The notes: generated by a model not told the origin, from the sequence alone. Counted from the first letter of the stretch, positions 52,867-61,092 are shown. The stretch: DNA of 64,000 nt from Acidobacteria bacterium UBA2994 (GCA_002346545.1 DEAA01000027.1:67061-131060); one strand, 5' to 3'. Program-made: numbers and translations.

Positions 52867-53057
52867 TGACTACTTATCACTTTCAGGCCGACCGACGGGC
52901 AATCAGCTTCACTAATCACCTCAATAGCCCACGGAGTCCGGTACCCGTCGGTCACCACGCTCGATTTTGCGATACCGAAATCCGGTTGGGCTAATGCGAG
53001 GGCTAAAGGGTTAAGTGTCAGGAGTACGGACAGCGCAGAGATTTTGTTCTTCTGCAC
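52863..53057 (-). pseudogene. N-terminal fragment, probable PQQ-type sugar dehydrogenase
   Basis: From a GTG at 53057 the frame gives a signal peptide (ISALSVLLTLNPLALALAQ) and SSVVTDGYRTPWAIEVISEA, which matches the first blade of soluble aldose/sorbosone dehydrogenase-like proteins (PWAI motif). It is cut off after the first blade exactly where the 21-base spacer repeat (52887-52907) begins, and ends a few codons later. The other roughly 350 residues are absent. Recombination between spacer repeats is a simple explanation. Confidence 0.5.
52887..52907 (+). repeat. Island spacer repeat, copy 2
   Basis: It matches 51593-51613 with one mismatch (GCCGACCGACGGGCAATCAG plus one base). It forms the break point of the truncated sugar-dehydrogenase-like fragment. 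Confidence 0.65.
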
Positions 53058-53094
53058 TCGAGTGTCTCTCTCGTATCTTGTCAAGGCAAAGTGG

Positions 53095-53167
53095 TGCCGA
53101 GGGGCAGAGTCGAACTGCCGACACCACGATTTTCAGTCGTGTGCTCTACCAACTGAGCTACCTCGGC
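53095..53167 (-). tRNA. tRNA-Phe (GAA)
   Basis: 73 bases on the reverse strand with full cloverleaf: acceptor GCCGAGG/CCTCGGC plus discriminator A, D arm GCTC-AGTTGGTA-GAGC, anticodon stem-loop ACGACTGAAAATCGT with anticodon GAA, and T arm GGCAG-TTCGACT-CTGCC. The CCA end is not encoded. Its 3' end borders the island, and a degenerate copy of its 3' half lies at 47078-47117. Confidence 0.97.
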
Positions 53168-53257
53168 ACGCCAGAACGTAGCGCAAACTGAAGGCCCGCC
53201 ACAATGTGACAGGGTAGATTCACTCTACCGCAGGGGGGCTGGTGGTGCAACTGGCGT

Positions 53258-53998
53258 TCACCGTGGGGGGTGACGTCGGAATCGCGTTAGTACCCGCCAG
53301 GGTACGATCAACGACTCCCTGAACACCCGGCCGGTCAGCTTCGATGCACCGTGCTGTCGGCCGACGAAGCGAACTGGGACTTCGCCGATGCGACAGCTCG
53401 CTTGCGCGGCCTCGCAGAGCGATTCAACCAGGAACGCGAAGCCCTCGGCCCCGACCCGCTCCCACTGGATCTGCTGCACGGCACTGCGACGCCAGCAGCG
53501 ATAGCCGCTGGTGCAGTCGTTGGCCCGGAGTCCCGTGATCAGTCGCACGTACGCGTTGGCGCCGCGGCTCAACGTGGCCCGATAGCTGGGGAAGTCGATC
53601 AGACTGGCCCCGGCCGTGTACCTCGACCCGATGACTACGTCGTAGTCGGTAGTGGCCGCCACCATCGCCGGCAGATGCCGCGGGTCGTGCGACAGGTCGG
53701 CGTCCATCTGGACGATAACGTCGACATCTCTTGCGGCGGCCAGTGGGAAGGCCTCGGCATAGGACAGCCCGAGTCCTCGATTGCCGGTGCGGTGGAGGAC
53801 CTCGACGCGTCCGGGGTAGTGCGTGGCCAGCTCTTCGGCAACGTTGCCCGTGCCGTCGGTCGAGCGGTCATCCACGACCAGGACCTTGAACCCGTCGTGC
53901 TCGAGAATCCGAGGTACGAGCAGAGGGAGGTTCTTGGCCTCATTTAGGGTGGGCAGAATCGTGAGAGCTAGGCGCGCGCCTGTTGTGGAAGCGGTCAC
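53258..53998 (-). CDS. Polyprenol monophosphomannose synthase (GT2 family)
   Basis: 246 residues. It probably transfers mannose (or another sugar) from GDP-sugar to polyprenyl phosphate at the inner face of the membrane. Motifs: ILPTLNEAKNLPLLVPRIL, VVDDRSTDGTG (nucleotide contact), QMDADLSHDPRHLP (DAD metal site with the DPM1 hallmark LSHDP), YDVVIGSRY and DCTSGYRCWRR. It has no C-terminal membrane anchor, like the short DPM1 type. It overlaps the stop of the upstream PIG-V-like gene by 4 bases (ATGA), so donor synthesis and transfer are co-expressed. Confidence 0.92.
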   Translation of the reverse strand: MTASTTGARLALTILPTLNEAKNLPLLVPRILEHDGFKVLVVDDRSTDGTGNVAEELATHYPGRVEVLHRTGNRGLGLSYAEAFPLAAARDVDVIVQMDADLSHDPRHLPAMVAATTDYDVVIGSRYTAGASLIDFPSYRATLSRGANAYVRLITGLRANDCTSGYRCWRRSAVQQIQWERVGAEGFAFLVESLCEAAQASCRIGEVPVRFVGRQHGASKLTGRVFRESLIVPWRVLTRFRRHPPR

Positions 53999-55458
53999 AG
54001 CATCCGACGCCAGGTAAAGAAAAGGATTGCTGTGAAACCTTGGAGGAGGGCGAAGCCGACGGTCAGGTTCTGCCGCTGTCGCCCGGAGAGGACCGACGCG
54101 GTCAAGAAAAACATCGGGAAGAGCAGGCTGGTGACCCGGCCCATCGACAGGAAGCCGCCGAAGAGCATGGGAGGCGCAATGTTAAGGAGCATGAGCAGAC
54201 CATACTCCAGACCGAGGCGGGTCGTGATCGGCCAGATCATGACGACGGCGGCGATGGCCGCCACCGCGTTTAGCGCCTCGATTGGCTGAGATGTCGTGTA
54301 CTCGACCAGTCCTTGTTCGGTGATTAGCGTTACCGGGGTAAAAAGGGTGGGAAAGCCGGTGTAGGAGCGTCCCCAGGCGGTGTGTGCTTCCCGCCAGGCG
54401 AGCAGATCGCCGGTCAGGCTGTAGATGTAGAGCGAGTAGAGGCCTACGCCGAGGGCAGGCAGCGCCGCGACCGTCAGACCGAGCACCGCATGTCGGGTGA
54501 GCTCGACCTGCGGGGCGCCGGCGTTTCGTTTTTCCAGCAGCTGCTTCAGGACGATGACGCCGAGCGGGCCGGCTAGCAGAAAGCCGTTGGGCCGGGTGAT
54601 GCCTCCCAGCAAGGCGAAGGCGGCAGCTGGACCCCAGCGCTGCTGACCGACGAGGTAGAAGGAGGCCGCCAGCGCCAGCAGCATCAGCGCTTCGGTATAG
54701 GCGGCGCTGAAGTACACGGCGAACGGGTAGGCGGACATCAAGAGGAGCGCCGAGCGTGCCGCGCTGTCGTCGAGATGCTGCCGCGCCAGGCGATAGAGCC
54801 ACATCAGTCCCCACCCGAAGGCGACGAGCGACACGATGAGGCCGGCTACGAGGAAGCGTTGCTGCAGCTGCTCCATCGCCATGCCAGGGGGTAGCTCGCG
54901 CTCGCCGAAGATGCGCTGAGACCCGAGTAGGTTGGCAGCAGCGCGCACCGCCAGCGGATATCCAGGGAAGAAGGCGATGTTCTGCTGCCCGACGTTGTTG
55001 GGTTCGTAGCGATAGCCCTCGAGCGCGATCTGCATGTACCAGCCAGTGTCCCAGCGGAGCGCCAGGTTGGCGGCCTCGTTGTTCGACACGCGGATGGGCG
55101 GTGTGCCCGGCGGGAATCCGACCGCGACCACCCCCAGGTATCCGACCAGAAGTACGGCTAAGCGGGTGGTGACGGTGGTGGGCCAAGTGGACCGGAACGC
55201 CTCGTCCCGCACACCTCGGCGTACGAACCCGAAGATACGGGCGGGGAGCGAGGGGTGAGGAACGTAGTAGTGTCGGAGGCCCGCGGCGGCGACGACGATC
55301 AGCCACAACCGCCAGGTCTCGCCGATCCGCAGCCAGGTGCCGAAATCGATGCGTCCGAAGGCCCATACCTGGACTACTAGGATGAGCAGCGCCGTCGTGA
55401 ACAGGTCCACCGCACGCGCCCAGCGCGGCAGAGCGGGAGATGAGGGGGCGTCGTTCAC
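53995..55458 (-). CDS. PIG-V-like membrane mannosyltransferase
   Basis: About 487 residues from a GTG at 55458; the true start is uncertain because no good ribosome binding site is visible. It has about 10-12 transmembrane segments and an N-terminal extracytoplasmic-loop motif LRWDTGWYMQIALEGY, the WD-plus-acidic signature of GT-C/PIG-V-type mannosyltransferases. NIAFFPGYPLAVR follows, as in PIG-V. It should use polyprenyl-phosphate-mannose on the outer face of the membrane, matching the synthase encoded next. Acceptor unknown. The start region is divergent from the M16 peptidase unit. Confidence 0.85.
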   Translation of the reverse strand: MNDAPSSPALPRWARAVDLFTTALLILVVQVWAFGRIDFGTWLRIGETWRLWLIVVAAAGLRHYYVPHPSLPARIFGFVRRGVRDEAFRSTWPTTVTTRLAVLLVGYLGVVAVGFPPGTPPIRVSNNEAANLALRWDTGWYMQIALEGYRYEPNNVGQQNIAFFPGYPLAVRAAANLLGSQRIFGERELPPGMAMEQLQQRFLVAGLIVSLVAFGWGLMWLYRLARQHLDDSAARSALLLMSAYPFAVYFSAAYTEALMLLALAASFYLVGQQRWGPAAAFALLGGITRPNGFLLAGPLGVIVLKQLLEKRNAGAPQVELTRHAVLGLTVAALPALGVGLYSLYIYSLTGDLLAWREAHTAWGRSYTGFPTLFTPVTLITEQGLVEYTTSQPIEALNAVAAIAAVVMIWPITTRLGLEYGLLMLLNIAPPMLFGGFLSMGRVTSLLFPMFFLTASVLSGRQRQNLTVGFALLQGFTAILFFTWRRML

Positions 55459-55667
55459 GGGGGTGTGTCCGCGTCGGTGAGAACACCGGGGCGATCTACC
55501 GTCTAGCTGACCGGAATTGTAGCTCAAGGCCACGAGGAGGCACATATTGGGGTGCGGCGTTCGAGCGCTTGGCTCAGGCCAGCCGCTGTGCCAGACTGCT
55601 GAGACTGCCCTGCGTCTTGTTGCTGACGAATGTCCGGCGGAGATGGCGTAGGGAAGAGGAGCCGACG

Positions 55668-57404
55668 ATGACGACACGGATCGGGGCGCTGTTGATGGCG
55701 GCGCTGCTGGTGGGCGGGGGCGCGGGCAATGCGCAGGAGGTGCCGGTCGAAGAGGTGCTGCTCGACAACGGGATGACTGTCCTCTTGTTGCCGCGGCCGG
55801 GTGATCCCAATGTGGCCGCCGGCTGGGTGGCCAAGGTCGGGTCGGTCCACGAGCGACCTGGAATAACCGGTGTGGCGCACCTGTTCGAGCACATGATGTT
55901 CAAGGGGACCGCGACCATCGGCACTCGGAACATCGAGTCGGACCTGCAGCTGATTGCCGAGCTCGATCAGGTCAAGGGCGAGATCCGGGTCGAGGAAGCG
56001 GCGTTGCTCGAAGCGGCTCGGCTCGGCCAGCTCGACGCACCTAATGACCCGTCCGAGCGAAGCTCGCGCCACCAGGAACTACTGGACCGGTTCGACGCGC
56101 TGCTCGCCGAGCAGGACAGGCTGATCATTAAGGAGGACTTCAGCCGCACGTACTCTGGCCAGGGTGCCTCGGCAATGAATGCCGGTACCAGCTACGACTA
56201 CACGATCTACTTCGTGAACGTGCCAGCCAACAAGCTGGAGCTCTGGTTCTGGATGGAGTCCGATCGGCTGCTGAACCCGGTGTTCCGCGAGTTCTATTCC
56301 GAGCGCGACGTGGTCCACGAGGAGCGGCGGCTCCGCACCGACAGCACGCCGACCGGCAAGTTTCAGGAACAGTTCGATTCAATGTTCTGGCAGTCGTCAC
56401 CCTACAGCTGGCCGATTGTTGGGTGGCCGAGCGACCTCGAGGGGATCACGCGGGAAGAGGCACTCGAGTTCTTCGGGCTCTACTACGCGCCAAACAACCT
56501 GACCGCGGCGCTCGTGGGCGACTTCGACCCAGGTGAGGCGAAGGCACTGGCCGAGCGGTATTTCGGACGCTTGCCTCCAAGCGACCGAGCCGCGCCGCAG
56601 CCGCGCACTCGCGAGATGCCTCAGCTGGGCGAGAAGCGGATGACCGCCTACGCGGAGACCAATCCGTCGGTGACGATCCGGTATCACTCGGTGCCTGATG
56701 GCCATGTCGACGAACCGCCGCTGGTTGTGCTCGGGCAGCTGCTTAACGGGCGCACGGGCCGTCTCTATCGGGCCCTAGTTGAAGAACAGGAGGTGGCCAC
56801 TAACGCCGGTGGCGGCCAGTCGGGCTTCAAGTTCGAGGGGATGTTCCAGCTGAGCGGGACGGCCAAGGAGGGGCGGACTCCGGAAGAGGTGGAACAGGCG
56901 ATCTACTCCGAGCTCGAGCGACTCAAGACCGAGCCGGTGCCCGAGCGTGAGCTCCAGAAGGTCAAGAATCAGAACGCCGCATCGAACTTCCGCGGGTTGC
57001 GGTCGAACTTCGGATTGATGAACCAGCTGCTCGTCCGTGAAGCCTGGCGGGGCTGGGAGACGATCAACAGCGACCCGGCGCTGTATGAGGCGGTCACAAC
57101 CGAGGATGTAATGCGGGTGGCGAACGATTACTTCAGCGCGGAGAGCCGCGCGGTGGCGATCTATTACCGGCAGGAGTCGGACGAGCCGGAAGATCCACGT
57201 CTAGTCGGCCTCGATGACCAGGAGCGCCAGCAGGTCAGGCAGATGATGACGATGATCTCGCAGGCGAACGCTGAGCAGGTCGGACAGCTCCTGGGACAGC
57301 TCGAGCAGATGGCCGCGCAGGTGCCGCCGGAGAACCAGGACATGGTAGAGGTGCTGCGCGCGATTGCGCTCGAACGCCAGGCGGAAGCGGAGGGCGGACG
57401 ATGA
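55668..57404 (+). CDS. M16-family zinc peptidase, catalytic subunit
   Basis: 578 residues from the ATG at 55668 (GAGGAG upstream), with a signal peptide ending GNAQE. The inverted zinc motif HLFEH is at 71-75 with the following MMFKGT, and the distal Glu is in the YSERDVVHEERRL helix. The C-terminal M16 half follows, with R-Y-type substrate-binding residues (NGRTGRLYRALVEEQEVATN). It is probably a periplasmic peptide-degrading or processing peptidase. It overlaps the next gene by ATGA and needs it as a partner, as in other bacterial M16 pairs. Confidence 0.9.
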   Translation: MTTRIGALLMAALLVGGGAGNAQEVPVEEVLLDNGMTVLLLPRPGDPNVAAGWVAKVGSVHERPGITGVAHLFEHMMFKGTATIGTRNIESDLQLIAELDQVKGEIRVEEAALLEAARLGQLDAPNDPSERSSRHQELLDRFDALLAEQDRLIIKEDFSRTYSGQGASAMNAGTSYDYTIYFVNVPANKLELWFWMESDRLLNPVFREFYSERDVVHEERRLRTDSTPTGKFQEQFDSMFWQSSPYSWPIVGWPSDLEGITREEALEFFGLYYAPNNLTAALVGDFDPGEAKALAERYFGRLPPSDRAAPQPRTREMPQLGEKRMTAYAETNPSVTIRYHSVPDGHVDEPPLVVLGQLLNGRTGRLYRALVEEQEVATNAGGGQSGFKFEGMFQLSGTAKEGRTPEEVEQAIYSELERLKTEPVPERELQKVKNQNAASNFRGLRSNFGLMNQLLVREAWRGWETINSDPALYEAVTTEDVMRVANDYFSAESRAVAIYYRQESDEPEDPRLVGLDDQERQQVRQMMTMISQANAEQVGQLLGQLEQMAAQVPPENQDMVEVLRAIALERQAEAEGGR

Positions 57405-58885
57405 GTAGACGGTTGTCGCGTAATGCCCTTGTCGCCGCGTCGGTGCTGGCCGCGGCGCCGGCTGTAGCCCAGCCGATACCGGCGCACCCGGATGAACTGA
57501 CCTACGAATTGCTCGATTTTACTGCTCCGACCTCAGCCGAGCATCGCTACGAACTCTCGAACGGGGTGGTTGCTTTTGTGGTCGAGGACCATGAGCTGCC
57601 GTTGGTGTCACTCTCGGTTACCGTGCGTACGGGGAGCTATCTCGACCCGCGCGACAAGATCGGGCTGGCGAGTTTGACCGGCAGCCAGATGCGGGCTGGA
57701 GGGACCATCACGACCAGTGCCGCCGACTTCGACGAAGAGGCGGCGTTCCTGGCGGCTCAGATCGGCAGCGGCATCGGCGCGACCTCCGGATCGGCGAGCA
57801 TGAACTGCTTAATTAAGGACCTGGCGGTGTGCCTGGACATGTTCTTCGACATGCTTCGGGATCCCGGGTTCGACGCCGACCGGCTCGAGCTTGCCAAGAG
57901 CCAGGCGATTCAGGGGATGGAGCGCCGTAACGACGCTACGGCGAGCATTCAGGGTCGGGAGTTCAGCCGCTTGATGCGGGGCGACGGACACTTCACGACG
58001 GCGCCGAGCACACGCGCCAGCATCGAGGCGATCACGCGTGACGACCTCGTGGCGTTCCACCAGCGATATTTCCATCCGGGCAACTTCCTGTTTGCTGCCT
58101 CTGGCGACATCGACACGACTGAGATCCTTGCCGAACTCGAACGGCGGATGGATGGCTGGGTCGCGTCCGGCGAGGAGGTGCCGCCGGTGCCGGCGCCGGA
58201 GTTCATGCCCGAGCCCGGTCTCTACCTGGTCAATAAGCCTGAGGTGAACCAGGGCCGAGTTGCGATCGGTCACCTCGGGATTCAGCGGGAGAACGAAGAC
58301 CGTTACAAGGTGCTGGTCATGAACGACATCCTGGGTGGTGGCGGGTTCAGCGCCCGCTTGCTGACCCGGATCCGATCGGACGAAGGATTGGCCTACAGCG
58401 CGAGCTCCAGCTATCGGGCAGGCACCTACTATTCCGGGATCTTTCAAGCCGGCTTCCAGTCGCGGAGCGAGACCGTGGCCCGAGCCGTGGCAATTGTGCT
58501 CGAGGAGATTGACCGGATCCGGACCGAACTGGTCACCGAGGAGGAGCTCACGAACTCGATCAACTACTTTGTCGAGACCTTCTCGCGGAACTTCTCGAGT
58601 GCCGGGTCGACGGCCGGGCTCTTTGCGAGTGACGAATACACGGACCGTGACCCATCCTATCTGGCTGCCTACCGGGACAATATCGCGGCGGTGACTGCCG
58701 AGGATGTCCTCGAGGTGGCGCAGGAGTATCTGCATCCGGAGCAACTGGTGATCCTGGTGGTCGGCGACATCGAGACCATTCTGGCTGGCGATCCGGAGAA
58801 TCAGGACTACTCACTCGAAGCCCTGAGTCCAGGAGAGGTAGTGCGGATTCCGCTGCCGGATCCGTTCACGATGGAGTATCCGTGA
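57401..58885 (+). CDS. M16-family peptidase-like partner lacking the zinc motif
   Basis: 494 residues with a signal peptide ending AVAQP. It has the two-domain M16 fold (RYELSNGVVAFVVEDHELPL, then VSLSVTVRTGSYLDPRDKIG). The HxxEH position reads GLASLTGSQMRAGGT, with no His or Glu, so it cannot bind catalytic zinc. The second domain retains the glycine-rich GGGGFSARLLTRIRSDEGLA segment. This fits the non-catalytic subunit of a heterodimer with the upstream enzyme. A translation overlap of 4 bases supports a 1:1 complex. Confidence 0.9.
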   Translation: MSRRLSRNALVAASVLAAAPAVAQPIPAHPDELTYELLDFTAPTSAEHRYELSNGVVAFVVEDHELPLVSLSVTVRTGSYLDPRDKIGLASLTGSQMRAGGTITTSAADFDEEAAFLAAQIGSGIGATSGSASMNCLIKDLAVCLDMFFDMLRDPGFDADRLELAKSQAIQGMERRNDATASIQGREFSRLMRGDGHFTTAPSTRASIEAITRDDLVAFHQRYFHPGNFLFAASGDIDTTEILAELERRMDGWVASGEEVPPVPAPEFMPEPGLYLVNKPEVNQGRVAIGHLGIQRENEDRYKVLVMNDILGGGGFSARLLTRIRSDEGLAYSASSSYRAGTYYSGIFQAGFQSRSETVARAVAIVLEEIDRIRTELVTEEELTNSINYFVETFSRNFSSAGSTAGLFASDEYTDRDPSYLAAYRDNIAAVTAEDVLEVAQEYLHPEQLVILVVGDIETILAGDPENQDYSLEALSPGEVVRIPLPDPFTMEYP

Positions 58886-58940
58886 GGCGTTTCGTCCAGG
58901 GCTTGGGCTCGAACCGAGTCGGCCTTCCGGTTCGGCGTTG

Positions 58941-60455
58941 ATGGCCACCCGGCTGGTCACGGCCCGGGTCTGGGCCGACGCGGGCTTCGGCCAGGCACCC
59001 GAACAATGTCCCGGCGTTCTGAGTGAGCCCCCAGCGCGGACTGCGGTCTGCTTCTCCGGGGGCGGTACGCGCTCGATGGTCGCCTCCATTGGACAGCTCA
59101 GAGCGCTGCAGGCGCTCGGGCTGCTGGACCGCGTCGGCTACCTGTCGTGCGTGTCTGGCAGTGCCTGGGCCGCGGTGCCGTTCGTGTTCGCTCCTGACGG
59201 TATCGCTCGGCTCGGGACGCCGACGGCTCCTGAAGCGCTCACCCGAAACGCCCTCGACACGGTTCCCGTCGAGTCTTTGCTGCATCCGGCGACGATCTGG
59301 TTCAAGGACGCTTTTGGCGGGCTTGACGCCGACCCAGAGGTGGCACCCGGCGACGTGTGGATCCGGGCGGTGGGGCAGACCTTCCTGGCTCCGTCCGATC
59401 TCCACGCCTTGGATCACAGTGTTGGCTGTGCCCCTGGTGTCGATGCAGGCGAACTGAGTGACGTGCCGCGGCTACGCATGCGTGCGGGTGCGCCGTTCCC
59501 GGTGATTCACGCCACAGTGAACTGGCCAGGGCAACGCTCGGAGCATCAGCATCGGGTGCCGTTCGAACAGACCCCACTGTATGCAGGGGTGCCACAACGC
59601 CACACGCTTCCGGCCGTTACTGGAGAGGAGCGAGTCGTCGGAGGCACGCTGATCGAGACGGCGGCCGTCGGGTGTTGTGCGCCCGAGGCCGGCGTCGACT
59701 CAGACGGACGCGCGATCGTACTTCCAGCCGCGCGACCCTGGTCGCTGGCGTCGATGCTTGGGGCGACCAGTGCGTTCAATACGCCAAACCGCGATGAGCG
59801 CGCCTATCCCCGTGTACGCACTTGGGCGATGCCGGGGACCGATGGTGGCCCGGATCCGGTCGACGACATGCTCACCGATGGGGGCGATGTCGACACGTTG
59901 TCGCTCCATGGGATGCTTCGGAGAGGCGTCCGGAAGCTTGTCGTCTGTCTCAACTCGGTGTGGCCGGTCGATCTTGATCACGATCCGACCGGCTGGCCGG
60001 ATCCGGGCCAGATCGACCCGGCGCTGCCACCGCTGTTCGGACAGTCCAGTCCACGCTGGCCGCACAACCAGGTCTTCCCCCCCTCGGCTTATGTCGATCT
60101 GGTGCGAAACCTGCAGCGGGCCCGCCGGAACGGACGACCGCTCGTCGTCGACACCCATACGCCGCTCGTAGATAACGCCTGGTGGGGTATTGAGGGCGGT
60201 GGGGAGGTTTCGATCGTCTGGGTCTACAACAGCCGGGTGAAGGAGTGGGACCAACGGTTGCCCGACGAAGTGAGCCAGCTTTTGCCGACCGGCGACGAGG
60301 AGGGGCCGCTGGCGCGGTTCCCGCACTATCGGACCATCGGGCAGAACCCGGGGGCTCTCACGAGATTGACGCCGCTTCAGGCGAATCTGCTTTGCGAGTT
60401 GGCGGCCTGGTCGGTGCTGTCGTCGGAGGAGATGGTCCGGTCGTTGCTTGCTTGA
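58941..60455 (+). CDS. Cytosolic phospholipase A2-like / patatin-superfamily protein
   Basis: 504 residues with no signal peptide. AVCFSGGGTRSMVASIGQLR is the oxyanion loop, LSCVSGSAWAAVPF is the nucleophile elbow (Ser72 in the GxSGS-like CVSGSAW, closer to eukaryotic cPLA2 GLSGSTW than to patatin GxSxG), and LTDGGDVDTLSLHGML is the Asp-Gly-Gly segment. The fold is much longer than typical bacterial patatins. It may act on membrane lipids or be a toxin-like effector. It starts with ATG at 58941, 55 bases after the M16 partner. Confidence 0.75.
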   Translation: MATRLVTARVWADAGFGQAPEQCPGVLSEPPARTAVCFSGGGTRSMVASIGQLRALQALGLLDRVGYLSCVSGSAWAAVPFVFAPDGIARLGTPTAPEALTRNALDTVPVESLLHPATIWFKDAFGGLDADPEVAPGDVWIRAVGQTFLAPSDLHALDHSVGCAPGVDAGELSDVPRLRMRAGAPFPVIHATVNWPGQRSEHQHRVPFEQTPLYAGVPQRHTLPAVTGEERVVGGTLIETAAVGCCAPEAGVDSDGRAIVLPAARPWSLASMLGATSAFNTPNRDERAYPRVRTWAMPGTDGGPDPVDDMLTDGGDVDTLSLHGMLRRGVRKLVVCLNSVWPVDLDHDPTGWPDPGQIDPALPPLFGQSSPRWPHNQVFPPSAYVDLVRNLQRARRNGRPLVVDTHTPLVDNAWWGIEGGGEVSIVWVYNSRVKEWDQRLPDEVSQLLPTGDEEGPLARFPHYRTIGQNPGALTRLTPLQANLLCELAAWSVLSSEEMVRSLLA

Positions 60456-60475
60456 ACGGCGTTCCGGAATTACGG

Positions 60476-60889
60476 TTATCGGACTGGCGCAACGTTAATT
60501 GCCTCGGGCTCATTGAGCCGTGGCGCTTGGGGTGTCGGCTCGGTGGGCTCGTCCACGGACTTGACGATGAACACCTGTTCGCCTCGCTTGATCAGTCCGA
60601 GTTCCTTCCGGGCCAGATTCTCGACCAGCATCGGTTTGTCGCGCAGGGCGCGCACATAGCCATGGAGCTGGGCGTTCTCGATGCGGATCGTGTCGATGGC
60701 GGCTTGGAGCTGGGCGTGTTCTTCGTTGGCCCGGAACAACGCCAGTAGACCACGGTCGCCAACCAGAGCGTTGGCCACGAGTAACACACAGACTAGCAAC
60801 AACGCATACCACCAACTGCGTCGCGAGGCCGGGGTCTTGTGCGGCAGCGGCGGCAGGTCGTTGAGGGTATCGACGGGCGACGAACTCAT
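60476..60889 (-). CDS. Septum-formation initiator FtsB/DivIC-like protein
   Basis: 137 residues. A short basic cytoplasmic N-terminus and a transmembrane segment (about 25-43: WWYALLLVCVLLVANAL) are followed by a leucine-zipper coiled coil (about 50-80: ALFRANEEHAQLQAAIDTIR, then IENAQLHGYVRALR). Next is the conserved end VENLARKELGLIKRGEQVFI, typical of FtsB/DivIC, which bridge FtsL and FtsQ at the division site. The ATG at 60889 has no Shine-Dalgarno sequence; the nearest promoter-like repeat would give an almost leaderless message. It lies downstream of recA and its terminator. Confidence 0.87.
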   Translation of the reverse strand: MSSSPVDTLNDLPPLPHKTPASRRSWWYALLLVCVLLVANALVGDRGLLALFRANEEHAQLQAAIDTIRIENAQLHGYVRALRDKPMLVENLARKELGLIKRGEQVFIVKSVDEPTEPTPQAPRLNEPEAINVAPVR

Positions 60890-60899
60890 GGCGCTGTGG

Positions 60900-61024
60900 A
60901 GCGTACCGAAAAACGGCGGCGAGTACAAGTTCCGAGACCGTCGCTGACAGTACCGGATTTCTCGGCCGAGTACAAGGGGGTACGCACTGGCCGCGAGCGT
61001 ACCGAATCGAGATCAAAAGTACAA
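60900..61024 (-). promoter_or_regulatory. Three tandem promoter-like repeats upstream of the FtsB-like gene
   Basis: On the reverse strand the pattern CTTGTACT, a spacer, then CGGTAC(G/T)(C/G)T occurs three times. -35-like TTGTAC lies at 61019-61024, 60970-60975 and 60923-60928. The corresponding -10-like hexamers, TACGCT, TACTGT and TACGCT, lie at 60996-61001, 60947-60952 and 60900-60905. The spacer is exactly 17 bases each time and the repeat period is 47-49 bases. Spacer sequences differ, so selection on the boxes is likely. The copy closest to the gene would start transcription about 4 bases before the ATG. Confidence 0.6.
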
Positions 61025-61027
61025 GAG

Positions 61028-61064
61028 AAAACGCGTGTCGTCCGGGGAGGGGCGACACGCGTTT
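61028..61064 (-). terminator. recA terminator
   Basis: A perfect 12-base stem (AAACGCGTGTCG / CGACACGCGTTT) with a GC-rich loop lies about 30 bases beyond the recA stop. In the reverse-strand direction it is followed by TTTTCTCTTGT. It separates recA from the FtsB-like gene. Confidence 0.85.
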
Positions 61065-61092
61065 GAGACCGAAAGGCCGGGACCAACCGAGG

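Larger units (their letters stand above)
47078..53130. mobile_element. Putative decayed genomic island inserted at tRNA-Phe
   Basis: The segment is bounded on the right by an intact tRNA-Phe gene (3' end facing left) and on the left by an imperfect direct repeat of that gene's 3' half. This is the geometry left by tyrosine-recombinase integration at a tRNA 3' end. Inside lie small single-gene units in both orientations with uneven base composition (the 50.6-51.1 and 52.4-52.9 kb genes are clearly AT-richer than the chromosome). Also inside are gene fragments (HIT, sugar dehydrogenase, a duplicated C-terminus), two frameshifts and repeated spacers. No integrase, transposase or plasmid gene is recognisable, so the element appears immobile now. 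Confidence 0.6.

Noticed and set aside
47078-53130. Integron-type cassette array with attC sites
   Set aside because: Small genes separated by repeats suggested it, but I find no RYYYAAC/GTTRRRY pairs bounding the spacers, gene orientation is mixed and no IntI-like gene is present.
53200-53240. Small hairpin GGTAGA/TCTACC between the mannose synthase gene and tRNA-Phe
   Set aside because: The stem is only 6 bases with no clear U-run, so a terminator call is not justified.
57809-58744. Reverse-strand frame of 311 codons inside the M16 partner gene
   Set aside because: Antisense shadow; the forward frame carries the conserved M16 pattern.
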